The position numbers and the translations under genes are program-made. From Streptococcus parasanguinis (GTDB taxonomy: Bacteria > Bacillota > Bacilli > Lactobacillales > Streptococcaceae): 64,000 bases of DNA. Positions 19,266 through 27,702 of the stretch are shown here, piece after piece. The DNA lies in the NCBI RefSeq assembly GCF_901875555.1, contig NZ_CABFMD010000011.1, positions 62,001-126,000 on the forward strand. The letters are read 5' to 3'. Numbering within the stretch: position 1 is the stretch's first letter; each line of letters begins with the position of its first letter. The notes beneath the pieces were generated by a model. It saw only the letters and a list, made by a program, of their open reading frames with translations, was not told the DNA's origin and made no database searches.

Positions 19266-19404
19266 GGAGACTTCCGCAGTGAGAAAAGAGTCTGAAACAT
19301 TTTTGTTTCAGACTCTCGGAAGATTTGAGACAGTAGGCTCAAATCTTAGGTATGGAATCTCAGAGGGATTCGCTACCATCCGTCCTCACCCAAGGAAAGT
19401 CTCC
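19266..19404 (+). repeat. GAAACTTTCC element, copy 2 (diverged)
   Basis: Ends GGAGACTTCC and GGAAAGTCTCC are inverted repeats. Hairpin 1 is AGAGTCTGAAAC / GTTTCAGACTCT (19287-19316). A second hairpin, AGATTTGAG / CTCAAATCT, follows, and then CATCCGTCCTCACCCAAGGAAAG. Order and spacing match copy 4, while stem bases differ in a paired way. Confidence 0.78.
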
Positions 19405-19426
19405 AATGACATTCTGAATATGGTTC

Positions 19427-19633
19427 CTATTCATCTGGCCGGTATTCTAGGATATCTCCGGGCTGACAGTCCAGTTCTTTGCAGATGGCTTCAAGAGTGG
19501 TGAAGCGGATGGCTTTGGCCTTGCCGGTCTTGAGGATGGAAAGGTTGGCTGTGGTGATGCCGATTTTGTCAGCTAGCTCATTGGACTTCATCTTTCGCTT
19601 GGCCAGCATGACATCTAGATTGACGATAATCAT
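19427..19633 (-). CDS. Small XRE/Cro-type HTH regulator (YozG-like)
   Basis: This 68-residue protein is a single helix-turn-helix domain: LAKRKMKSNELADKIGI, then the recognition helix TTANLSILKTGKAKAIRF and the typical end LEAICKELDCQPGDILEY. This is the compact Xre class often paired with DUF2975 membrane proteins. It is the downstream gene of a two-gene minus-strand operon, 10 bases after the DUF2975 gene, with AAGGAGG at its start. It probably regulates its own operon; the ligand is unknown. Confidence 0.85.
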   Translation of the reverse strand: MIIVNLDVMLAKRKMKSNELADKIGITTANLSILKTGKAKAIRFTTLEAICKELDCQPGDILEYRPDE

Positions 19634-19643
19634 AGCCCCCTCC

Positions 19644-20165
19644 TTAAATAGTTAGCTCATTTTCTTCTGCGATCGCTATCCCTCTCTCTAAAATCTTGCC
19701 AAGCGCCCAGACAATTGGGACAGAGAGGAGAAGTCCCGTGTTAAAGGTCAATCGGAAGGTGAAGGGAAGAAGATGAGCATTGCCACTAGTTTCGATTGAG
19801 CCAGACAGAAAGGACAAGACCAATAGGATCTTCCAAGCTCGGTTACAAAGATCAATATTGGAGTGAGAAAAGATCTTTTCTTGGTAGAGATTTTGGAGGA
19901 AGTTGCGAATGGTGAGGAGAAGAAAAATATAGATAGCGCTTGAAGCTAGTGGAAAGAGCAACTGCCAGAGGGGCTGCGGAGTTTTTGGGAAGAGCTGGAT
20001 GCCATTGACATCAAAGGACAAGCGACCTGTTTGAATGAGATCTTTGAAAAGGCCCATGCGGGAAAGTAGGTGGACAAGCAGTGCAAGGACTGTTGTAATC
20101 CCGCAGAAGTAAATGAAGGCAGTAAGAACGTCGATAACGTTCTTTAAGGTTTTAGAGTTTTTCAT
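19644..20165 (-). CDS. DUF2975 membrane protein
   Basis: This 173-residue protein has four predicted membrane helices: about 9-31, 61-82, 105-125 and 143-160. It contains the family features FSFDVNG-like loop and FLQNLYQEKIFSHSN before helix 3. DUF2975 proteins are commonly encoded next to small XRE regulators like the one downstream and may act as their membrane partner, although no mechanism is established that I can name. AAGGAGG precedes the start. Confidence 0.8.
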   Translation of the reverse strand: MKNSKTLKNVIDVLTAFIYFCGITTVLALLVHLLSRMGLFKDLIQTGRLSFDVNGIQLFPKTPQPLWQLLFPLASSAIYIFLLLTIRNFLQNLYQEKIFSHSNIDLCNRAWKILLVLSFLSGSIETSGNAHLLPFTFRLTFNTGLLLSVPIVWALGKILERGIAIAEENELTI

Positions 20166-20200
20166 GGCAAACCTCCTTGGGTAATTTATTGTTCACTTAT

Positions 20201-20228
20201 AGTATACCTGTTTTTTTAAAATAGTCAA
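20201..20228 (-). promoter_or_regulatory. Promoter of the DUF2975-XRE operon
   Basis: On the minus strand TTGACT (20223-20228) and TATACT (20201-20206) are 16 bases apart, 36 bases before the DUF2975 start. The upstream AT-rich DNA has repeated ATTGTT/AACAAT words (for example 20176-20182, 20244-20250, 20276-20281, 20286-20291) that could be HTH binding sites. Confidence 0.65.
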
Positions 20229-20416
20229 GAGAAAATATCGAAAAACAATAAAAAAATAACGTAAAACAAAATATATTGTTTGAAAAACAATGAATTCTCC
20301 AAACATAAGAGAAAGATAGCTTACCAGCTAAAAAAACACTACATGGAGGGGAATTTTACTATACTTTGGATTTAGGGTATACTAGTGTATAGATCGAATT
20401 CCATGGAGGTAGAAAA

Positions 20417-21679
20417 ATGAATCTTAAATGGAAGAAAAAATACTTGATACCGATTCTGGGGCTTGCCGGAGCAGCTGTTCTGATTGGAGGAGTTTATCTC
20501 TACTCTAGCTCCAACATCCAACCAGATCATCAAAAGGAGTTTAATCAAACCACTAAAAAACCGACCAAGCAAAAAGAAAAAGCGATCGATTTGAGTGGTG
20601 ACTATGTTTCCAATGAACGGGATACGGCTAAAATCGAAAAGAAGGACAAGTCTTGGAAGATTGACTACCAGACGGATGATGGCAAAGTCTCTGCGACCTT
20701 TAGCACGGATTGGAAGGTTGAAGGGGCCAATAAAATCTCGACAGGCAAGATGAAGAAGTCAGATGGCAACACTGATTTCACAGTCACGGTTCGTGTCTTC
20801 AAATACAAGACGGACAAGAAGCCCTTGATCACGGTGACCATGACTGATAAAAATCCTGACCACGAGATGGTCTTTGCCAACCGGGAGGATTTTTTCAAAT
20901 CGACGGATCCCAATGATGTTGTCCTTGATGGCAATCTCACGCCGTTTGAAGGGAGCTATTCTAATGACTCCTATGAAAAAGAAATCGCGGCTTCCGGCTT
21001 TAAGCTCTATGGTTTTACGCCGGATGAATATTACCAAAACAAGACCAGTGCCTTCCCTAGTATTGTAAATGGAGAGACAGGTTGGACTTTCTGGAGCGGA
21101 GGAACTCGGGCTAATTATCTTCTCAACAAAGACAAGGAACCGAAGAAGCGAAAGGGCTATTATGAAGTTTATTTCGTAGGGGCCAATGCGACGGCTATCC
21201 AAGGGCAGGAACAAACCCTGTACTTGATCCCTGCGGGTGTAACTGGTCCTGATGGAGTGGTTTCGCAAGAACGTCGGATCTTCTTTGGTCAGGTGGCCTT
21301 TCGGGATTACCATCAAGAGTGGTGGAAAGCCTACCCACAACCGAAAAAAGAGAAAGACTTGGATATTGGAGCCATTAACGGTGGTGACTTCTCTAGCTTG
21401 GCCGGAACTTGGCGCAATGGCAAGGGAGCTGAAATCGTCATCCAAGCAGATGGAAAAGTCAGGGGTCAAGGAAGCCTTAAGGCTGTAGCAGACTCAGATA
21501 AGAAGAGCAAGATCCCTTATGTTGAGATGAAGATGGGTGAGACCGGTGCAGCGATCGGACTGCTGAAAATTGGTTTCCAAAATCCAGATGGTGACCAGTC
21601 TGATACCAGCAAGCCACGTCTTGTCATTACCCAATCAGCAGGCAACTATCCATCCGATCAATATTTCTACCGTCAATAA
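20417..21679 (+). CDS. Membrane-anchored DUF6287-type surface protein
   Basis: This 420-residue protein has a basic start and one transmembrane helix or uncleaved signal (about 9-29, LIPILGLAGAAVLIGGVYLY), with no lipobox cysteine. A lysine-rich linker follows, then a beta-rich region (about 55-160, a DLSGDYVSNERDTAKIEKKD lipocalin-like start). A middle domain contains WTFWSGGTRANYLLN. A C-terminal DUF6287-like segment is INGGDFSSLAGTWRNGKG near residue 320. Similar domains occur in streptococcal secreted proteins of unknown role. GGAGG precedes the start. Function unknown. Confidence 0.75.
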   Translation: MNLKWKKKYLIPILGLAGAAVLIGGVYLYSSSNIQPDHQKEFNQTTKKPTKQKEKAIDLSGDYVSNERDTAKIEKKDKSWKIDYQTDDGKVSATFSTDWKVEGANKISTGKMKKSDGNTDFTVTVRVFKYKTDKKPLITVTMTDKNPDHEMVFANREDFFKSTDPNDVVLDGNLTPFEGSYSNDSYEKEIAASGFKLYGFTPDEYYQNKTSAFPSIVNGETGWTFWSGGTRANYLLNKDKEPKKRKGYYEVYFVGANATAIQGQEQTLYLIPAGVTGPDGVVSQERRIFFGQVAFRDYHQEWWKAYPQPKKEKDLDIGAINGGDFSSLAGTWRNGKGAEIVIQADGKVRGQGSLKAVADSDKKSKIPYVEMKMGETGAAIGLLKIGFQNPDGDQSDTSKPRLVITQSAGNYPSDQYFYRQ

Positions 21680-21725
21680 TAGACGATTGCTAGTGAGTGA
21701 TAGGTCTGGAACATAGTACAAAAAA

Positions 21726-21907
21726 GAGAGTGGGACAGAAATCGGTCATTCGTTAGAATTCGATTTCGTCGTCCCATCTCCGCACAGTTGAGTAGGGCTG
21801 TAAAAGCTGATGAAATCAGCGTAGTAGAGCCCACTCAACCACTGCGCCTTGCTCGACAATCCAAAAACAATTGAGAGGCTAGGACTTTTGTCCCAGCCTC
21901 TTTTTTT
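21726..21907 (+). repeat. 180-bp GTGGGACAGAAATCG repeat, copy A
   Basis: The element has three parts. Hairpin 1 is GGGACAGAAATCG / CGATTTCGTCGTCCC. A nested central hairpin is GTTGAGTAGGGCT ... AGCCCACTCAAC containing AGCTGAT/ATCAGC. A terminator-like hairpin is GAGGCTAGGAC-TTTT-GTCCCAGCCTC followed by seven T residues. It directly follows the DUF6287 gene and likely ends its transcript. Near-identical copies are at 33294, 47571 and 50803 (reverse). Confidence 0.9.
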
Positions 21908-21980
21908 CTGCAAGGAAAGGTCGTGGAGGCTAGTAAAAGGTTAGTCCCTAGCATTAAAAGGAAAAAAATGTAAAAAAGAC

Positions 21981-22044
21981 TTGACAAAGCAAATGATTAG
22001 CAGTATTATTAACTAGTTAATTAACCATTTAATAAACTGGTTAA
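21981..22044 (+). promoter_or_regulatory. Promoter with three abutting AdcR zinc boxes
   Basis: TTGACA (21981-21986) and TATTAT (22004-22009) are 17 bases apart, a strong promoter. From 22009 three 12-mers lie end to end: TTAACTAGTTAA (22009-22020), TTAACCATTTAA (22021-22032) and TAAACTGGTTAA (22033-22044). The first is a perfect copy of the AdcR consensus TTAACnnGTTAA; the third has one mismatch and the second two. They cover the transcription start, so zinc-loaded AdcR should block it. Confidence 0.9.
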
Positions 22045-22065
22045 CAAATGAAAAAGAGGTGAAGG

Positions 22066-23001
22066 ATGAAAAGGAGAAAAATGAAGGTGCTGGGAATCTT
22101 GTTCCTCAGTTTCTTTCTGCTTGCAGCTTGTGCTAGTCAAGGAAATGCAGGCAAGCCCCCTTCTCGAAAAGGTCTCAAAATTGTCACGAGCTTTTATCCT
22201 ATCTATGCCCTGGTCAAAGAAATTTCTGGGGATCAAAATGACATTTGGATGGTTCAGTCCGGTGCAGGGATCCATTATTACGAGCCCTCAACCAAGGAAG
22301 TGGCTCAGATCTATGATGCGGATGTATTTGTCTATCATTCTCAGACTCTGGAATCATGGGCTGGTCGTTTAGATCCTAATCTACAAGGTTCCAAGTTACA
22401 GGTGATCGAAGGCAGTCATGGAATGACCCTCGATAAGGTAGCTGGCTTAGAGGATGTCGAGGCTGGGCAAGGAAAAGAAGCCAAGCACTTGTATGATCCG
22501 CATACCTGGTTGGACCCTGCGAAAATTGCAGAAGAAGGAAAGATCATCGCTCAGCGCTTGGGAGAGATCGATCCAAAGAATAGGAAGCTTTATCAGGCCA
22601 ATGCCCAAAAGCTTGAAAAGCGCTGTGAGGAACTAGTAGCCCGCTACCAGCCTGTCTTTGACAAGGCCAAGCAAAAGACTTTTGTGACCCAGCATACGGC
22701 CTTTTCTTATCTGGCCAAACGCTTTGGTCTCAAGCAATTAGGGATTGCAGGGATTTCTCCAGAGCAAGAACCAACCGCCCGGCAATTGGCAGAGATCCAG
22801 CAGTTTGTTAAAGATTATCAGGTGAAAACGATCTTTGTGGAGAAGCATACGTCATCAAAGGTGGCAGATAGTATCGCCAAGGCAACAGGGGCACGTGTCA
22901 AGGTCTTGGATCCACTGGAAGCTGATCCGCAAAACGATAAGGATCTATTAGAAAATTTAGAAGAAAATATGGCGAGTTTAGCCAAGGAATTAGAGGAGTA
23001 A
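22066..23001 (+). CDS. adcAII: Zinc ABC transporter substrate-binding lipoprotein (AdcAII/Lmb)
   Basis: This 311-residue lipoprotein captures zinc outside the cell for the AdcBC importer. A signal peptide ends in lipobox L19-A-A-C22. The cluster A-I fold shows H70 (AGIHYYEPS), H146 (YDPHTWLDP), H210 (TQHTAFSYL) and a C-terminal acidic ligand region near 285, matching the three-His/one-acid zinc site of Lmb and AdcAII. It lacks the His-rich loop and ZinT domain of AdcA. It is followed 7 bases later by a Pht gene, as in pneumococcus, and sits behind AdcR boxes. A second start at 22081 is possible. Confidence 0.93.
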   Translation: MKRRKMKVLGILFLSFFLLAACASQGNAGKPPSRKGLKIVTSFYPIYALVKEISGDQNDIWMVQSGAGIHYYEPSTKEVAQIYDADVFVYHSQTLESWAGRLDPNLQGSKLQVIEGSHGMTLDKVAGLEDVEAGQGKEAKHLYDPHTWLDPAKIAEEGKIIAQRLGEIDPKNRKLYQANAQKLEKRCEELVARYQPVFDKAKQKTFVTQHTAFSYLAKRFGLKQLGIAGISPEQEPTARQLAEIQQFVKDYQVKTIFVEKHTSSKVADSIAKATGARVKVLDPLEADPQNDKDLLENLEENMASLAKELEE

Positions 23002-23008
23002 ATCAAGG

Positions 23009-26000
23009 ATGAAGAAAAAGGGAACGATTGGAATTCTAGCAACTTTGGGAATAGGGCTATGTGCCTATGCACTCAGTCAGCAACCACAAGCTAAGGAAGA
23101 GAAAAAGAATCAGATTCAGTATCTACAGGCAGAAAAGAAAGCGTCATCGACTGCCTCCAGCAAAAAGGAAGACAGCATCGAAGCAGTCAATGCCAAGGAA
23201 AAGACTCAGGCGGAGCAGATTGTCATCAAGATTACGGATGACGGCTTTGTCACTTCTCATGGGGATCATTTCCATTACTATAGTGGTAAGGTCCCATTTG
23301 ATGCCATCTTTAGTGAGGAGTTGATTTTGCGAGATCCAACCTATCAGCTCCAAGAAGCTGATATTGTCAGCAAGGTCAAGGATGGCTATATCATTAAACG
23401 CGCTGGGAAATACTATCTCTACTTAAAGGATGCGCAGCATACGGTTAATGTGCGCTCGATCGAAGAGATCGCTCAACAGCAAAAAGGAGGCGCTAAAGAA
23501 GAAGGGGAAACGGGAACGGTACAGGCGAGCTCCTCGCACAAAGGGGTTAAAACTCGAGATTTCCGTCAGCCAAGTCAAGCGCTAAAAGAGGGGAAGACCC
23601 TTGAAACGCTGACTGCTAAAAACCATTCAGGAGGTGGCTATCGTACGGACGATGGTTATGTCTTTAGCCCTGGAGATGTTATTTCAGATACAGGGGATGG
23701 CTTCATTGTGCCCCATGGAGGACATTACCATTATATCCCAAAGAGTGCCTTATCTGCTGGCGAGTTAGCAGCAGCCCTCTCTGTCCTAGGTGGTCAAAGT
23801 GGCCATCAGGCTGGAAGCTCGTACTTAGCTAGCCCAAGTGTAGAAGCAGGTAAGAACCAAGGAACTCCAGATCAAGCCTCTCCAAGCCTTGGGAAGCAAG
23901 CAAGCAACCAGGTGTCACCAAGTCCAACCAATTCCCATGTGACACCAACGACTTCTACACCGTCAACATCCAAACCGAGTCCAACGCTCAGCAATCTGAT
24001 GGAAGAATTGCAGAAAACCCCTCTATCTTCTCGTCATGTGGAGTCTGATGGTTCTGTCTTTGATCCAAGTAGGATTACTAAGTGGACCGATCAAGGGATT
24101 GTCTACCCTCACGGGGATCATTTCCACTTTATCCCTTACAGCTCCCTATCTCCTTTAGAGCGTGAGTTGGCTCGGCAATTCCAACTGCTTCGGGCTCAAG
24201 GCGCTACTACACCTGCAGAAATAAGTCCAAGCCTCCCTTCAAGTCCAAGTACAAAACCAGTTGACCATGATCACAAGCATGAAGATGTAGAGCATCACGA
24301 GCATGAACATGGGGACCATCATGATCACGAGCACGAAGAGGAGCACGATTATGGTTTCCATGCAGACATGGTCATCAGTAAGGACGAGGACGGTTACATG
24401 GTCGCTCATGGCAACCACGCTCATTATTTCTATAAAAAGGACCTCTCTCCTCAAGAGATTGCAGCAGCAGAGGCAACTCTGGCAGGTAAGAAAGAAGAGG
24501 ACAAGGGACAGCCACTGACAGATGATGTCGCCAGCTATTCTCGCGATGCCTCAGATGAGGAAAAGATCCAGTACATCAGCAAGACCTACGGCGTCCCTCG
24601 TGAGGCCATTAAGATTTCCAATGGTTTCTTTGTCTTTAACAACCCAGATCAAGAATACGATCCGACCCACATCCACCCTTATGCCGTTCGAAAGGAACAT
24701 GTCCGTATCCCACTTGAGACGGGCAATCCTGAACTAGACTTTATCAATGAACTCTATGCAACAGCGCTTCGCTCAGGGATTTCTCCGTATAGCCTCCAGA
24801 TTGAAAATGGTCAGTTTGTCATCCCACATGGCGATCACAACCACTACATCAAGGTGCGCTCAGCAGGACTAGCAGACTACTTAGCCCATCGCCTTCCTAC
24901 TATCCAATCGCCTTACAAAAAAGGAGACTTGAATAAAAAAGCAGTAGAAGACAGGGTCAACCAACTTTTAGCAGAAAGCCGGACTCTTTACGCTTCTGAT
25001 CCATTGCAGCAACGACGGATTGAGCTCAACTTGGGCCACTTCTTGGAAAATGTCAAGAGTTTCCCAAGCAACTCGACGGAAGGCTACCTAGCCAGTCTTA
25101 AGCAGGTTGATGAACAATACATCCATGCGACTCAAGCGATCAAACCAAAAGAAGAGACAGCCCTCGATCGTCGCTACCAGGAATTGCTGGAACAAGTGCG
25201 CTTGCTAGACACAGAAGCCTTCCAACTCAAGAAGGAAGGGTTGGTCGCTCAACTGCAGGAAGCCTATGCTGCCAAGGACAGCAAGCGTCTAGAGCAGGAA
25301 GGGAAGTTATTAGAAGCTGTTCAGGAGATGCAAGATCGGACGGGTGTGACATCGGTCGACTATCTCAAGTACTTCTATCAAAGCTTGAGCGATGCGCGCT
25401 TGACACCAGAACTGCGCACCAAGGCGGCAGATCTAGCTTTGAAACTCTATCGGGCCCAAGCCTTTGAAGAAGCCTGGGATGCTAAGGCTCACTTTATGGA
25501 ACTCTACCAAACCAAACAGGCAATTGACCAGCTCTTCTCTCAAGAAAAAGGCCAAACCTATCCTATTGAAAAAACAGTTTTAGATCAAAAAGGAAGTCAG
25601 TCCCCTTCGTACAACTTAGCGGTCTATGATTTCCTCAAGGGCTTATATGGAGAGTTGGACAAGGCGACAGAATCCCGTCAACGAACCAGCATCCTGACAG
25701 GGCTCTCCGAGCAAATCCAGTCGCTCTTGCCACAAGTCGAAGACCAGGCCAAACGAACTGCCTTTGAAAAAGGCTTGGCTCTGCTTGGAAATGAGACGGA
25801 TCCAGACAAGGCTATTGCAAGTGGACAAGCTCTGTTACGCGAAATCAGTGACACCATTGAAAAGAAAAAACAAAAGCAAACAGAAGAGCCTCAGATTGGG
25901 GATGTCGCCCTTTATCAACAGCTATATAACCAATTGATGGCGCTTCACCAACAATTGCAGGACAAGGGGGCTAGTGATGCTGTATTTGATCGCTTAGAAG

Positions 26001-26281
26001 CTCTCTTTGACCAATTGGCTAATCCAAAGAGTGACAAAGCAGCCTTACTACAGGCTATCCAAGCCTTTCAGTCAGAGTTAGCAGCAATGCCATCTGCAAC
26101 CGAAGTGACCAAACCAGCTACCACAACTGAAACGCCTGTAGCTACAGAAACTCCGGTAGAAAAAGAAGCAGCCGCTTCAGAAGGAAGCAAGCCTGCCACA
26201 ACTGAGACAGAAACAGAGCCTGCAAGATCAGCTTCCATAGAAGAAGGCACGCCAGATGCTCCAGCTTCTCAGGACCAATAG
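23009..26281 (+). CDS. Pneumococcal-type histidine triad (Pht) surface protein
   Basis: This 1090-residue Pht protein stores or hands zinc to AdcAII and is linked to complement evasion. An N-terminal signal (LATLGIGLCAYAL) is followed by AEQIVIKITDDGFVTSHGDH. Five HxxHxH triads are seen: HGDHFH (84-89) and others near 236, 368, 466 and 607. A His-rich linker (about 414-448) adds many more metal ligands. Residues about 690-1030 are helical with coiled-coil character. The tail is Thr/Pro/Glu-rich with no LPxTG. It is longer than PhtD (about 840 residues). It is co-transcribed with adcAII. Confidence 0.93.
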   Translation: MKKKGTIGILATLGIGLCAYALSQQPQAKEEKKNQIQYLQAEKKASSTASSKKEDSIEAVNAKEKTQAEQIVIKITDDGFVTSHGDHFHYYSGKVPFDAIFSEELILRDPTYQLQEADIVSKVKDGYIIKRAGKYYLYLKDAQHTVNVRSIEEIAQQQKGGAKEEGETGTVQASSSHKGVKTRDFRQPSQALKEGKTLETLTAKNHSGGGYRTDDGYVFSPGDVISDTGDGFIVPHGGHYHYIPKSALSAGELAAALSVLGGQSGHQAGSSYLASPSVEAGKNQGTPDQASPSLGKQASNQVSPSPTNSHVTPTTSTPSTSKPSPTLSNLMEELQKTPLSSRHVESDGSVFDPSRITKWTDQGIVYPHGDHFHFIPYSSLSPLERELARQFQLLRAQGATTPAEISPSLPSSPSTKPVDHDHKHEDVEHHEHEHGDHHDHEHEEEHDYGFHADMVISKDEDGYMVAHGNHAHYFYKKDLSPQEIAAAEATLAGKKEEDKGQPLTDDVASYSRDASDEEKIQYISKTYGVPREAIKISNGFFVFNNPDQEYDPTHIHPYAVRKEHVRIPLETGNPELDFINELYATALRSGISPYSLQIENGQFVIPHGDHNHYIKVRSAGLADYLAHRLPTIQSPYKKGDLNKKAVEDRVNQLLAESRTLYASDPLQQRRIELNLGHFLENVKSFPSNSTEGYLASLKQVDEQYIHATQAIKPKEETALDRRYQELLEQVRLLDTEAFQLKKEGLVAQLQEAYAAKDSKRLEQEGKLLEAVQEMQDRTGVTSVDYLKYFYQSLSDARLTPELRTKAADLALKLYRAQAFEEAWDAKAHFMELYQTKQAIDQLFSQEKGQTYPIEKTVLDQKGSQSPSYNLAVYDFLKGLYGELDKATESRQRTSILTGLSEQIQSLLPQVEDQAKRTAFEKGLALLGNETDPDKAIASGQALLREISDTIEKKKQKQTEEPQIGDVALYQQLYNQLMALHQQLQDKGASDAVFDRLEALFDQLANPKSDKAALLQAIQAFQSELAAMPSATEVTKPATTTETPVATETPVEKEAAASEGSKPATTETETEPARSASIEEGTPDAPASQDQ

Positions 26282-26287
26282 AAAATA

Positions 26288-26321
26288 GAAAATCATCTGA
26301 AAGACATTTCAGATGATTTTT
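26288..26321 (+). terminator. Terminator of the adcAII-pht operon
   Basis: AAAATCATCTGAAA and TTTCAGATGATTTT form a 14-bp stem with a GACA loop. It is symmetrical with T tails on both strands and may also serve the converging minus-strand gene. Confidence 0.85.
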
Positions 26322-26369
26322 GAGTTCTAGTGAATAGAAGAGGAGGTCTCTTTTTTCAGTTGTTGAGTC

Positions 26370-27554
26370 TCATTCCTTGTGCTCTAGGAGCAGTGGTGAG
26401 GAGGACTCGACTGCTTTTTTGCGCTTGAAAAATGCAGTCATTTGAACTAGAATACGGGGAACCGTCTGCCATTTTTTCCAGGCTTTGACACGGGTATCGA
26501 GGAGTTGTTTGGCTAGACGTTCCAGCATTTCTCTTTCCGTAGGATCTAGGTCTTGAGCATTTTGAAAGATCTCTTTGATCTTGGAGAAATTTTTCAAGTT
26601 CCTCAAATCATTAATCGAAGTGATGCCTGCGTCTAAGAAGAGGCCGAAGAAGGTATCGAAGAACTTCTTACGATCATCCGCCGATGTTTCGCGAACCCAC
26701 TGCTTCAGGGTCTCGTCGGTCTGCTGGCTATCGGGACTGGTTTCAGAAACGGTCACAAAGCTATGATCCTTGATTTCCCATGTGAAGGCGTCGTGCTGGG
26801 CAAAGCCACCAAAAGCGCGACTTTTGACAATGGTCGTCGGTTCTGGAACCTCCAACATCATGCCAACGATAGACCCTTGAGGGACAAAGCGACGAATTTT
26901 AGGGGAGGTGCGCTGGTAGCCTTCGGTCTCAATAATAGCCCTGTTGAGGCCAGGAGCATCGAAGCTGTAGATAGTGTCGACCCGTTCAAATAGATGATTT
27001 GGAAGATAAGAGCAGGCGTAGGCTGCGAGATTGCCCCCCTTGGAGTGGCCGGCTACTAAGAAGCGCCCTTTCGGGAATTCCTTCATGACGTTTTGCAGGT
27101 AGCTGGCTGCGCGCCTCTGAGCTGGGACATGATCCATATAGGTCATGTGGAAGTCTTCCTTCCAGCCGATCAAGGTGTCATCGGTCCCTCTGAAAACGAC
27201 CAAATAGACATCTAGGGAGAGCCGATAGGTCATGGCCGCAAACTGTTTTTGCACATCCGGATCGTACTCGTCGACATAGTTGAGGAGTTTGATGTTCTTA
27301 AAACGCATAGAAGTAGCGAGCTCATCAACTAATTGCAGGTGCTGGTTGCTTACGATGAAATTGGAGGTCCGGTCGATAAGGTCCATCGCATCAGACAGGC
27401 GCACTTGGATCCCTGTTGTATCTCCTTGAGGCACAATGTGTCCAAAAGGCAGATAGGTCAGCTCTGTCAATGCGAGGACATCCAGTTCCTTGAAGGGACG
27501 GTCATAGATGGAATCGTAGGTCACTTCTTTTAGGTAATCAAAAATCGTCGACAT
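26370..27554 (-). CDS. DUF2974 (Mbeg1-like) alpha/beta hydrolase, lipase class 3-type
   Basis: This 394-residue cytoplasmic protein begins STIFDYLKEVTYDSIYDRPF and contains the nucleophile elbow VAGHSKGGNLAAYA (GHSKG). It also has FRGTDDTLIGWKEDF, where class 3 lipases place the oxyanion region, and a following YSFDAPGLNR aspartate region. This is the DUF2974/Mbeg1-like family. The substrate is unknown; there is no signal peptide. It is a single minus-strand gene with AGGAGG before the ATG. Confidence 0.85.
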   Translation of the reverse strand: MSTIFDYLKEVTYDSIYDRPFKELDVLALTELTYLPFGHIVPQGDTTGIQVRLSDAMDLIDRTSNFIVSNQHLQLVDELATSMRFKNIKLLNYVDEYDPDVQKQFAAMTYRLSLDVYLVVFRGTDDTLIGWKEDFHMTYMDHVPAQRRAASYLQNVMKEFPKGRFLVAGHSKGGNLAAYACSYLPNHLFERVDTIYSFDAPGLNRAIIETEGYQRTSPKIRRFVPQGSIVGMMLEVPEPTTIVKSRAFGGFAQHDAFTWEIKDHSFVTVSETSPDSQQTDETLKQWVRETSADDRKKFFDTFFGLFLDAGITSINDLRNLKNFSKIKEIFQNAQDLDPTEREMLERLAKQLLDTRVKAWKKWQTVPRILVQMTAFFKRKKAVESSSPLLLEHKE

Positions 27555-27582
27555 CGGTGCCTCCTGTGTGGTATTTTCTATC

Positions 27583-27591
27583 AGTATAGCA
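27583..27591 (-). promoter_or_regulatory. Extended -10 promoter of the DUF2974 gene
   Basis: On the minus strand TGCTATACT forms an extended -10, 29 bases before the start. Confidence 0.55.
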
Positions 27592-27662
27592 CAAAAATGG
27601 GACTAGAAAAAGCGCCTCCTGTTAAGAAGATTACGCTCAATCTTTTTCTCTGCTGCTTAATC

Positions 27663-27671
27663 TGTTATAAT
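27663..27671 (+). promoter_or_regulatory. Extended -10 promoter of the BceRS-like operon
   Basis: TGTTATAAT lies 31 bases before the response regulator start. Confidence 0.6.
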
Positions 27672-27702
27672 AGGAAGAAGAAAAAAAGAAGGAAAGAAAG
27701 CC

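Noticed and set aside
19258..19503. Plus-strand 81-codon frame over the repeat and HTH gene
   Set aside because: It is built from the repeat element and the antisense of a convincing HTH gene.
20759..21469. Long 236-codon minus-strand frame inside the DUF6287 gene
   Set aside because: It is the antisense of a well-supported gene, has no RBS or promoter and gives no recognisable protein.
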